A stretch of 64,000 nucleotides of DNA from Microvirga flocculans ATCC BAA-817 (GTDB taxonomy: Bacteria > Pseudomonadota > Alphaproteobacteria > Rhizobiales > Beijerinckiaceae): the NCBI RefSeq assembly GCF_000518665.1, contig NZ_JAEA01000010.1, positions 124,001-188,000 of the forward strand, given 5' to 3'. The position numbers and the translations under genes are program-made. Of this stretch, positions 40,243 to 47,906 are shown one piece after another; position 1 is the first letter of the stretch; each line of letters starts with the position of its first letter. The notes under the pieces were generated by a model. That model was not told where the DNA came from and made no database searches. It saw nothing but the letters and a program-made list of their open reading frames with translations.

Positions 40243-41130
40243 TCATGCTTCGGCCGAGGTAGCCTCGATCTGGGTCAGGTTCTTCTTGACCGCTTCCTGA
40301 ACCTTCTCGAAGGCGCGCACTTCGATCTGGCGGACGCGCTCGCGGGAGACGCCGAACTCGGCGGACAGCTCCTCCAGGGTGATCGGGTCCTCCGAGAGGC
40401 GCCGCGCCTCGAAGATACGGCGCTCGCGCGGGTTCAGGACCGAAAGCGCATTGCGGAGCGCGGTCAGCCGGTTCTGGCCTTCCTCCTCCTCAACGAGCAT
40501 CTGCTCCTGGCTCTCGCTCTGGTCGACCAGCCAGTCCTGCCACTCTCCGCCTTCGCCTTCTTCGCGCAGGGGCGCGTTGAGGGACGCATCGCCCCCGAGG
40601 CGGCGGTTCATGTCCACCACGTCCTGCTCGGTCACGCCGAGCTGGGTCGCGATCTGCTTCACCTGGTCCGGGCGCAGGTCGCCTTCCTCGAAAGCGGAGA
40701 TGCGGCCCTTGGCCTTGCGCAGGTTGAAGAAGAGCTTCTTCTGGTTTGCGGTCGTCCCCATCTTCACGAGGGACCAGGACCGCAGGATGTATTCTTGAAT
40801 CGCCGCCTTGATCCACCACATGGCATAGGTGGCGAGGCGGAAGCCCTTGTCGGGCTCGAAGCGCTTGACGGCCTGCATCAGGCCTACATTGCCCTCCGAC
40901 ACCACCTCGCCGATCGGCAGGCCGTAGCCGCGATAGCCCATGGCGATCTTGGCGACCAGGCGCAGGTGGGATGTGACGAGCTTGTGGGCTGCTTCGCGAT
41001 CTCCATGCTCGCGCCAGCGTTTGGCGAGCATGTACTCCTCATGCGGCTCAAGCATGGGGAAGCGACGGATCTCGTCGAGATAGCGCGAAAGGCCCCCTTC
41101 ATTGGCAAGCACTGGAAGCGCTGCAGCCAT
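40243..41130 (-). CDS. rpoH: RNA polymerase heat-shock sigma factor RpoH (sigma-32)
   Basis: A 295-aa sigma-70 family protein from the ATG at 41130 (AGGAGAAAAT upstream). Region 2 is clear (VTSHLRLVAKIAMGYRGYGLPIGEVVSEGN, then FRLATYAMWWIKAAIQEYILRSW), as are the RpoH-box region QKKLFFNLRK and region 4.2 (TLEELSAEFGVSRERVRQIEVRAFEKV). It directs heat-shock transcription. Alphaproteobacteria often have two RpoH proteins; only one is in the window. The frame extends upstream to 41253 without homology. Confidence 0.95.
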   Translation of the reverse strand: MAAALPVLANEGGLSRYLDEIRRFPMLEPHEEYMLAKRWREHGDREAAHKLVTSHLRLVAKIAMGYRGYGLPIGEVVSEGNVGLMQAVKRFEPDKGFRLATYAMWWIKAAIQEYILRSWSLVKMGTTANQKKLFFNLRKAKGRISAFEEGDLRPDQVKQIATQLGVTEQDVVDMNRRLGGDASLNAPLREEGEGGEWQDWLVDQSESQEQMLVEEEEGQNRLTALRNALSVLNPRERRIFEARRLSEDPITLEELSAEFGVSRERVRQIEVRAFEKVQEAVKKNLTQIEATSAEA

Positions 41131-41362
41131 ATTTTCTCCTCCTTTGGCTCCCTCACCATGAGGCAAGCCTGAGGCGGCCCCCTCCATGGCTGGCCGCCCT
41201 GCTTCACTATATAAGCGGTTCAACCTTGTCCGAATAGAGGCGTCAGGCTTCAAGACGTGGTGAACGCCTCAGAATCGCAAGGGTGCCATCACAGCCTCGT
41301 TTTGCGACCGATTGCCGCTGGAGCGGGGCTTTTGGCGGCGGGAAGGCCGCCGCGACGAAGAC

Positions 41363-42361
41363 CTAGCTTTCGGCGCGCAGGGCCTGGAGCAAGGCGGCCA
41401 TGTCCGCGGGGAGGGGGCTCTCGAAGCGCAGGAGCTTCCCGCTGCGCGGGTGCTCGAAGCCGAGGATCGCGGCGTGCAGGGCCTGCCGGCTCAGGGCGCG
41501 CAGCGCCGCTCTCTGCGGCTCCGAGAGGCGGTTGGCCTTGGTCTTGAACCCGGAGCCGTAGGTCGGATCGCCCAGCAGCGGATGCCCGAGATGGGCCATA
41601 TGGACCCTGATCTGGTGCGTGCGCCCGGTTTCGAGCTCGCACCGGACCAGGCTCGCGATCGGCTGGGCGGGGGGGAGGCCCTCCAGCACCTCGTAATGGG
41701 TGATGGCGTAGCGGCCGCGGTCCTCGCCGACCACGACGATCTTCTCACGGTTATGGGTGCTGCGGGCAAGGGCCGCCTCGACGGTGCCGCGCCGCCGCTC
41801 CGGAACGCCCCAGACGAGCGCGAGATAGGCGCGCTCCAGGGGGCCCGTCCGGCCATGGTCGGCGAACTGCGCCGCCAGCGCCTGATGGGCCAGATCGTTC
41901 TTGGCCACCACCAGCAGTCCCGACGTATCCTTGTCGAGGCGATGCACGATGCCGGGCCGCCTGACGCCGCCGATGCCGGAGAGGCTCTCGCCGCAATGGG
42001 CGATGAGGGCGTTCACGAGGGTGCCGGAATCGTGCCCCGCCGCCGGATGGACCACGAGACCCGGCGGCTTGTCGATGACGATCACGTCCTCGTCTTCATA
42101 GACGACGTTGAGGGCCATCGCCTCGCCGGCCGGCTCGGCCGGAACCGGCGGCGGGACGGTGAGTGCAAGGCGGGCGCCGCCCGCGACCTTGCGGTTGGGG
42201 TCGAGAACCGGCACGCCGTCGACGCTCACCTGCCCGTCCCGGATGAGCGCCTGCAGCCGGCTGCGCGACAGGTCGCCCTGAAGCCGCGCCAGCACCCGAT
42301 CCAGCCGGTCGGCCGCCGCGTCCTCATCCAAAATCCATGCCTGTACTGTCGCGTCGTTCAC
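41363..42361 (-). CDS. rluD: RluA-family 23S rRNA pseudouridine synthase (RluD-like)
   Basis: A 332-aa protein with an N-terminal S4 RNA-binding domain (about residues 18-75) and the catalytic motif IVHRLDKDTSGLLV with Asp at ~143, then HMAHLGHPLLGDPTYG. It probably modifies helix 69 of 23S rRNA as RluD does. The start is a GTG with GAGG upstream. It is divergent from tRNA-Glu and upstream of rpoH, a neighbourhood common in this order. Confidence 0.9.
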   Translation of the reverse strand: MNDATVQAWILDEDAAADRLDRVLARLQGDLSRSRLQALIRDGQVSVDGVPVLDPNRKVAGGARLALTVPPPVPAEPAGEAMALNVVYEDEDVIVIDKPPGLVVHPAAGHDSGTLVNALIAHCGESLSGIGGVRRPGIVHRLDKDTSGLLVVAKNDLAHQALAAQFADHGRTGPLERAYLALVWGVPERRRGTVEAALARSTHNREKIVVVGEDRGRYAITHYEVLEGLPPAQPIASLVRCELETGRTHQIRVHMAHLGHPLLGDPTYGSGFKTKANRLSEPQRAALRALSRQALHAAILGFEHPRSGKLLRFESPLPADMAALLQALRAES

Positions 42362-42456
42362 CGCTGCCTCATTTCAGTCGCGCCGCCCGCTTTTTTGAGC
42401 AAAGGGGCTTGATGCAAATCACAAGGGTGGTTATACGAGCGGCCTCCACCTTGCTA

Positions 42457-42532
42457 GCTCCCTTCGTCTAGCGGTCTAGGACGTCGCCCTCTCACGGCGA
42501 AAACAGGGGTTCGAGTCCCCTAGGGAGCGCCA
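42457..42532 (+). tRNA. tRNA-Glu, anticodon CTC
   Basis: A 76-nt cloverleaf: acceptor GCTCCCT pairs with AGGGAGC, anticodon stem TCGCC/GGCGA with loop CTCTCAC (anticodon CTC), T-arm AGGGG-TTCGAGT-CCCCT, then G and encoded CCA. The accessory catabolic region begins downstream, so this tRNA may be an integration site. Confidence 0.95.
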
Positions 42533-43228
42533 AGGTTCAAGGGTTTCAGCCCAATTTCCCTTAAAAGATGTGAACTGGCACAACGCTGGCGCAATATGTC
42601 CGTCAGTGGTGTTGAGCTTTGAAGCTCGAAGACAACACATTGTGCAACACTGATGCGTGCCGGCCTCAGGTCGGGACGAACTGACGTCCAAGCAAGTAAG
42701 ACAGCATGCGGACCAAGCCGCTCTCAGGCCCTTGGCTGTACGTTTTTCGTTCTGTGCCGCGGTTGCGCATAATGCCGCCGTTCCGGTCGACCATAGGTTC
42801 TTTCTGGAGAGCTTGCAGTGGCAGTCCCCCGAATCGGTTCTAGGAATGGGATGCCGAATTGCTGATGAGTGCGATACGAAAGGTCGTCTTGCTGTTGCTG
42901 CCGGCGTGACCCATCGATCGCATGCGACGCCGGTTCAGCGTGCCGCCTACGGGTGCCTCGTACAGCACCGACAGAAGGCTCGCGGTGTATCATTGCGGCC
43001 TTCGACAAGACCGCACGGGCTTTGAGGATCCGGCCGGGGCCGACGATTGCCCACGCTCGAACTTCCATCCCGGACCTCATATCTCGATGCGCTTTCCCTC
43101 AGAACAGAAAGGCTCTGAAACGCCTCGCACTACGGCGCTCACGACATAGGCCGAGCTTCTCTTTGGAGTTGAAGGGAATGACATCGGAGGCCTTTCGGTG
43201 CGGCTCGATTGAAGTAAAGGAATTGCCG
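42533..43228. other. Gene-poor stretch after tRNA-Glu
   Basis: About 700 bp with no gene I can support. Short frames exist on both strands (the longest ~120 codons) but have no recognisable protein, poor start sites and mixed codon use. It marks the change from core genes to the catabolic cluster and may hold decayed integration debris. Confidence 0.5.
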
Positions 43229-43939
43229 CTATGTTGCTTTCGGCAAAGGACGCATGACTTCATCAAAATCGTCTAGCGTCGGCATCCGGAGGATCGGGAG
43301 AGTATCGATCTTCCCCAGGTGGGTGCGATACGCCTCCAGGCATCGGCTGCGCTCTGCGTCCGATATGTAAGGAACATGGTAGCCGAAGAACGGCTCGAGG
43401 ACCTGAAAGCCGCAATAGCCGAGCGTGCCCTGGAGCAGATGGCGCAGCATGCCGTTAAGCTCTCCATGAACGCCGTTTGGGCCGAACATGTGATCCCGTC
43501 CGCCGAGAGTTGCCGTCACCAAGGCTTTCTTGCCCGTCAGCTCTGCGCGATCGTAAATCCGCTTCCCTCCAAAAAAGGCGCCTGACAGGAAAACCCGGTC
43601 GATCCAGCCTTTCATGATGGCCGGCATCGAAAACCAGAAGATCGGGAAGTTCAGGATCAGAAGATCGCTCTCCAGGACCCGTTCCACTTCACGGGCGATG
43701 TCCGGGGCGATGGTGCGGTTCTGCCAGCCGTTTCGCTGCTCGAGAGAATAGACGAGGTAATCCGCATTGCGGCGTGTGCCGAAATCGTTCGGCCCGGCCA
43801 CCGGATTGAAATTCTGCTCATAGAGATCGGAGACGACCACTTCGTGCCCATTTCGGCAGAGCGTATCCACCGCAGCGTCTCGCAGGGCTGCGCAGAAGGA
43901 TGCGGGTTCGGGATGCGCGTGGACCAACAAGACCTTCAT
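43229..43939 (-). CDS. NAD(P)H:quinone oxidoreductase, flavodoxin-like fold
   Basis: A 236-aa protein starting MKVLLVHAHPEPASF, the FMN/FAD phosphate-binding N-terminus of the NQO1/KefF/MdaB group, with the motif FPIFWFSMPAIMKGWIDRVF and a flavin-contact segment ATLGGRDHMFG. It reduces quinones or other electron acceptors with NAD(P)H; the substrate is unknown. The ATG at 43939 follows GAGAGGAAAGAC. It is divergent from the maoC operon, sharing the operator region. Confidence 0.85.
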   Translation of the reverse strand: MKVLLVHAHPEPASFCAALRDAAVDTLCRNGHEVVVSDLYEQNFNPVAGPNDFGTRRNADYLVYSLEQRNGWQNRTIAPDIAREVERVLESDLLILNFPIFWFSMPAIMKGWIDRVFLSGAFFGGKRIYDRAELTGKKALVTATLGGRDHMFGPNGVHGELNGMLRHLLQGTLGYCGFQVLEPFFGYHVPYISDAERSRCLEAYRTHLGKIDTLPILRMPTLDDFDEVMRPLPKAT

Positions 43940-44009
43940 GTCTTTCCTCTCTTTCTGACCGTTCGAGCCAAGATCCTGTTGACTCATCTGCGGGATTGTA
44001 GTCACATAT

Positions 44010-44022
44010 TTCTAATAAAGAA
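44010..44022. promoter_or_regulatory. Operator box 1, TTC-N7-GAA
   Basis: TTCTAATAAAGAA, nearly palindromic. Its centre is 19 bp from the next box. It lies in the gap between the divergent quinone reductase and MaoC genes and is a likely site for the cluster's IclR regulator. Confidence 0.5.
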
Positions 44023-44028
44023 AAATAA

Positions 44029-44041
44029 TTCGTAATACGAA
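44029..44041. promoter_or_regulatory. Operator box 2, perfect 13-bp palindrome
   Basis: TTCGTAATACGAA is a perfect odd-centred palindrome 18 bp before the MaoC start codon. Sites of this TTCG-AT-CGAA form are typical for IclR-type regulators. Confidence 0.6.
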
Positions 44042-44059
44042 ATAAGAGGAGAGCAGCTG

Positions 44060-44518
44060 ATGTCAGTCATGATCCGGCCCAGCGACGTTAAAATTCGGGA
44101 AGGGGCCACGCCCGGAACGCCTTATGCAGCCTTCACCGTCGGCCAGAAGCTGAAGCCCGTGCGCTTTATGATCACGCCGGAGATCGTCGACGAGTACGCG
44201 CGGGCCGTCGAAGCCGATCTCAGCCTCTACAGGCTCGACGGGCGGCCGGTCGCTCCGCCGAACGTGCTGTTCGTGTACATGACCGGCGTCGTCTATCGGA
44301 CCTATCCGCCGATCCAGGGCATCGTGATGATCGAGGCGGATTTCCGCTGGCGCCATCCGATTTACGCCGACGAGTCCACGGAAATCGTCGCCAGCGGTGA
44401 GATCGTCGACAAGTTCGAGAAACGGGGACGCCGCTATATCCGCTGGCGCGGCGATTTCCATCGCGCCGACGGCGTTCTGTTGTCATCCCTCATCAATACT
44501 TTCCATGTGCCGGAGTAA
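44060..44518 (+). CDS. MaoC-like hotdog protein, subunit 1
   Basis: A 152-aa hotdog-fold protein resembling the N-terminal half of two-domain MaoC dehydratases (FAS1-type): FTVGQKLKPVRFMITPEIVDEY and PPIQGIVMIEADFRWRHPIYADE. The D-x-x-x-x-H hydratase motif is absent. It probably forms a heteromer with the next small MaoC gene, which has that motif. First gene of the rightward cluster; GAGGAG lies at ~44047. Confidence 0.75.
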   Translation: MSVMIRPSDVKIREGATPGTPYAAFTVGQKLKPVRFMITPEIVDEYARAVEADLSLYRLDGRPVAPPNVLFVYMTGVVYRTYPPIQGIVMIEADFRWRHPIYADESTEIVASGEIVDKFEKRGRRYIRWRGDFHRADGVLLSSLINTFHVPE

Positions 44519-44522
44519 GCCC

Positions 44523-44861
44523 ATGCAACAGACCTTTGATATGACGCAGGAAAAGATCGACCGTTACGGCGACATCAACGGCGATTACGATATCATTCAT
44601 TACGACCACGATTATGCCGTGCAGCGCGGCTTTCGCGGAACGCTGGCGCATGGCCCCCATTTGTCGGCTTTCACCTGCGATCTGGCGCTGAAGAAGTACG
44701 GGGCCGATTGGTTTAGGCACGGTCGCTTGCGCACGAAGTGGATCGCTCCCGTTTGTCCTGGCGACGATCTGGTCGTGGAGCTCGCCGGGGATGGAACGAT
44801 CACCGAGACGGTGAACGGGGCTCCTGTCGTGGTCGGTTCTGCGACCATCGAAAAGGACTGA
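44523..44861 (+). CDS. MaoC-like hotdog protein, subunit 2 (catalytic half)
   Basis: A 112-aa protein with the hydratase signature NGDYDIIHYDHDYA (candidate catalytic Asp and His26) followed by GFRGTLAHGPHLSAF. With the preceding gene (4 bp upstream) it looks like a split two-domain enoyl-CoA hydratase or dehydratase. Substrate unknown. Confidence 0.78.
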   Translation: MQQTFDMTQEKIDRYGDINGDYDIIHYDHDYAVQRGFRGTLAHGPHLSAFTCDLALKKYGADWFRHGRLRTKWIAPVCPGDDLVVELAGDGTITETVNGAPVVVGSATIEKD

Positions 44862-44867
44862 CCGGCC

Positions 44868-45359
44868 ATGAAGGATGGAAGCGCCCCGCGGAGGACCGAG
44901 CAGGATCAACTCTTCTTCGAGGATCTCGAAGTCGGGATGAGAGTGTCCGGTCGCGAGCGCCAGCTGATGCAGGGCGACTTCCAGGCTTTTTCTGCCCTGA
45001 CGGGCGACGCCCATCCGATCCATTACGATGAGGCCTATGCATCGCAGACGTCCTTCGGCCGTTGCGTTGCCCACGGCTTGTTGCTGACAGGGCTTGCGGC
45101 TCTCGGGGCGAGCCCAATCTCAGGGCGTCTGCATGCCTCGATGGTGGCGTTCGTCTGGCAGGAGATGCGGTTTCTCAAGCCCGTTTTCATCGGCGACAGG
45201 GTGACCCCTGAGCATGAAGTTCACTCGCTCCATGAAATGCACGGCAAACCTCATGGAAGAGTCCGCTTCATCGTGCGCCTGCATGAACAGGCAAGAGGCA
45301 TCGTCGCGGAAGGCCATCACGACTACCTCCTTCGAACGCGTGTTGGAGCAGGCGCATGA
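44868..45359 (+). CDS. MaoC-family dehydratase
   Basis: A 163-aa complete MaoC domain with the catalytic segment LTGDAHPIHYDE (Asp47, His52) and CVAHGLLLTGLAALG. Such proteins hydrate 2-enoyl-CoA (R-specific) or dehydrate 3-hydroxyacyl- or methylmalyl-type CoA esters. Its stop overlaps the next start by 4 bp, indicating tight coupling. Confidence 0.82.
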   Translation: MKDGSAPRRTEQDQLFFEDLEVGMRVSGRERQLMQGDFQAFSALTGDAHPIHYDEAYASQTSFGRCVAHGLLLTGLAALGASPISGRLHASMVAFVWQEMRFLKPVFIGDRVTPEHEVHSLHEMHGKPHGRVRFIVRLHEQARGIVAEGHHDYLLRTRVGAGA

Positions 45360-45784
45360 AGACAGACAAGATTTTCGAGCCGGTCGGAATCCTGAGTGAC
45401 CGGTTGACCTTCTCGCCGGCGGTGCGCGTGGGGAACATGGTGTGGCTGTCAGGGATGACGGCCACGGACGAGAACCGGCAGATCGTCGGCATCGGTGATA
45501 TCGCCGCTCAGACGCGGTACATCTTCAAGAAGATGGAGACGATCCTGCAAAGCCTGGGCGCAGGTCTCAATAACATCGTTGAAACCGTCGATTACGTGAC
45601 CACCTTCGAGGGCTATGAGCGCACTGCTGCTGTGCGCCGCGAGGTCTTCGGCGGGGCGCCCTATCCGGCAGCGACTGGCGTGCTCGTTTCCGGTCTCGTC
45701 CGACCTGAAGCCTTGATCGAGATCCGTGCGACTGCGGTGCTCGCGTCCGGTCATGCGGAAATCATCGCGGAGGCGGGCCGATGA
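45356..45784 (+). CDS. Rid-family (YjgF/YER057c/UK114) protein
   Basis: A 142-aa chorismate-mutase-like trimer subunit with VRVGNMVWLSGMTATDE, the helix TRYIFKKMETILQSLGAG and the end PEALIEIRATAVLA. In RidA, an Arg in the ARLP segment binds the carboxylate of the imine substrate; here that place reads SGLVRPEA and the Arg seems shifted or lost. A classic 2-iminobutanoate deaminase role is therefore doubtful. It overlaps both neighbours by 4 bp. Confidence 0.82.
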   Translation: MKTDKIFEPVGILSDRLTFSPAVRVGNMVWLSGMTATDENRQIVGIGDIAAQTRYIFKKMETILQSLGAGLNNIVETVDYVTTFEGYERTAAVRREVFGGAPYPAATGVLVSGLVRPEALIEIRATAVLASGHAEIIAEAGR

Positions 45785-47904
45785 ACGCACCCATCGCAAA
45801 TCCGAACAGATGGTGGCAGGCCGTGCTCGCTCCCCGGTGCGTCGCCGTGATCGGCGCATCCGACAGCCCGGACAAGGTCGGCGGGCGTCCCCTGCGCTAC
45901 ATGCAGCGCTTCGGCTTCAACGGCCGCATTTTCCCGATCAACCCGACACGCGCGGAAGTGCAGGGAATCAAGGCGTTTCCGAGCCTGCGGGATACCCCCG
46001 AGCGGCCTGAACTCGCCATCGTCGCCGTCCCCGCCGCCAATGCGCTCTCGGCCGTTCAGGATTGTGCCGAACGGGGCGTCGAGGTCGTGGTGGTTCTCAC
46101 CTCTGGCTTTGGCGAGGTCGGAACGGATGGGCGTGCGGTTCAGGACGATATCGTCGCGACCGCGCGCGGAGCGGGGATGCGGATCATCGGGCCGAACACC
46201 CAGGGCGTCGCCAATTTCGGCAACGGAACCATTGCGAGCTTTGCGACGCTTTTCAGCGAGATCGAACCGGGTGACGGACCGGTCGGCATTGTCAGTCAGA
46301 GCGGCGCCATGAGTGTGGTGCCCTACGCGCATCTGCGCCGGGCCGGCATCGGGGTGCGCTATGCCCATGCCACAGGCAACGAAGCGGATGTGACGGTCGC
46401 GGACCTGGCGGCGAGCGTCCTGGACGATCCCGATATCAGGCTCCTCATGCTCTATATGGAGAATATCGAGAACCCTGCCGCTCTTGCCGCCGTCGCGGCG
46501 CGCGCTCATGCTCGGGATGTCCCCGTGCTGGCTCTCAAATCGGGCCGCTCCAAGCGAGGGGCCGCCGCCGCCAGCTCGCATACCGGCGCTCTCGTCAGCG
46601 AGGATCGGGTCGTGGATGCCTTCCTGCGGCAGAACGGGATCCTGCGCGTCGACGACATGCATGGTCTTGTGAATGCCGCAGGGTTGTTCCTCTCCGGACA
46701 GCGCTCCCGGGGGCGTCGTCTGGCCGTGGTCAGCAATTCCGGCGCAAGCTGCGTGATGGCAGCGGATCTGGCGGAAACGCATGGTTTGGACATGCCGGAT
46801 GTGGAGGATGCGACCCGCGAGGCGCTCGCGGCGGTTCTGCCGTCTTTCGCGACGCCGAACAATCCGCTCGATCTCACGGGCGCTCTGCTGTCGCAGAGCG
46901 GACTCTTCGGAGAGGCGCTCGACGCTCTGGCTGGAAGCGACATGGCCGATCAGTTGCTGATCTCGCTGCCCAATGCAGGGGCTGGCTATGACGTTCAGGG
47001 ATTCATAGAGGCCGCCCGCAGCTACGGGCGCCGCACGGGGGCTGCAGTTGCCGTGACGACCCCCAATCCGTCGACAGCCGATGCTTTCAGAAAGGGCGGA
47101 ATCGCCGCCTTCGATCATGACAGCCATGCCATCGCCGCTTTGGCTCAGCTGGCGCGCTGGAACGAACTTGAGATCGAATCCGCATCTCCGGTCCAGATCG
47201 AGAATATCAAGATGCCCCCGCTGCCGGCTGAAGCGGGGGGTGGGCAAGCATATGCCAGCGAGTGGACGTCGCTTTCCTTCTTGCAGGCCTGTGGCATGCC
47301 GGTTCCCCGCATGAGGCTGTGCCGCACCCCGGACGAAGCCCGGCAAGCCTTTGACGGTCTCACGGCGCCCTTGGTGGCCAAAGGCTGCTCCCCCGACGTT
47401 CCTCATAAGTCGGAATATGGATTGGTCCGCCTCGGCATTGCGAGTTCCGACGATGCCGAGCAGGCGGTGCGGGTCATGCTGCAGCGTATGGAAGATCTCG
47501 GCGTTCGCTCCGAAGGGGTGATCCTCGCGGAGATGCATAAGGCGGACGTCGAGCTGCTCCTCGGAGGGCGATACGACGAGAAGTTCGGACCTGTGATCAC
47601 GATCGGTGCCGGCGGAAAATACGTCGAGGCGCTCGACGATGTCGCGGTTCTCGTTGCTCCTTTCTCACGGGCAGCTGCGAGGGATGCGCTCAATTCCCTG
47701 CGCATTGCGCCTCTCTTCGGTGCGCTGCGCGGGGATCCGCCCATCGATGTGGAAAGCATCGTCGACATGATGATGCGACTTGCCGCGATCATGCTGAAGG
47801 CCGGTCCTGCTGTCGCGTCGGTCGACCTCAATCCGGTTCTTGCCCCGCGCGGCGGCGCTGCTGTCGTGGCCGACGCCCTGATCGAATATGCGAAGGAACG
47901 ATAA
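45781..47904 (+). CDS. NDP-forming acyl-CoA synthetase (first paralogue)
   Basis: A 707-aa fused-subunit acetate-CoA ligase-type enzyme. In order: CoA-binding Rossmann domain (VAVIGASDSPDKVGG), succinyl-CoA ligase-like domain (SQSGAMSVV...YAHATGNEADV), the phosphohistidine loop SSHTGALVSED (His267) and a C-terminal ATP-grasp domain (about residues 490-707, PLVAKGCSPDVPHKSEYGLV). It makes an acyl-CoA from an acid, ATP and CoA, or the reverse. A second paralogue lies at 54.7 kb. Confidence 0.9.
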   Translation: MNAPIANPNRWWQAVLAPRCVAVIGASDSPDKVGGRPLRYMQRFGFNGRIFPINPTRAEVQGIKAFPSLRDTPERPELAIVAVPAANALSAVQDCAERGVEVVVVLTSGFGEVGTDGRAVQDDIVATARGAGMRIIGPNTQGVANFGNGTIASFATLFSEIEPGDGPVGIVSQSGAMSVVPYAHLRRAGIGVRYAHATGNEADVTVADLAASVLDDPDIRLLMLYMENIENPAALAAVAARAHARDVPVLALKSGRSKRGAAAASSHTGALVSEDRVVDAFLRQNGILRVDDMHGLVNAAGLFLSGQRSRGRRLAVVSNSGASCVMAADLAETHGLDMPDVEDATREALAAVLPSFATPNNPLDLTGALLSQSGLFGEALDALAGSDMADQLLISLPNAGAGYDVQGFIEAARSYGRRTGAAVAVTTPNPSTADAFRKGGIAAFDHDSHAIAALAQLARWNELEIESASPVQIENIKMPPLPAEAGGGQAYASEWTSLSFLQACGMPVPRMRLCRTPDEARQAFDGLTAPLVAKGCSPDVPHKSEYGLVRLGIASSDDAEQAVRVMLQRMEDLGVRSEGVILAEMHKADVELLLGGRYDEKFGPVITIGAGGKYVEALDDVAVLVAPFSRAAARDALNSLRIAPLFGALRGDPPIDVESIVDMMMRLAAIMLKAGPAVASVDLNPVLAPRGGAAVVADALIEYAKER

Positions 47905-47906
47905 GA

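Noticed and set aside
42724..43080. 118-codon reverse frame after tRNA-Glu
   Set aside because: Weak start, no family, and a run of Arg/Gln typical of non-coding translation; I could not separate it from chance.
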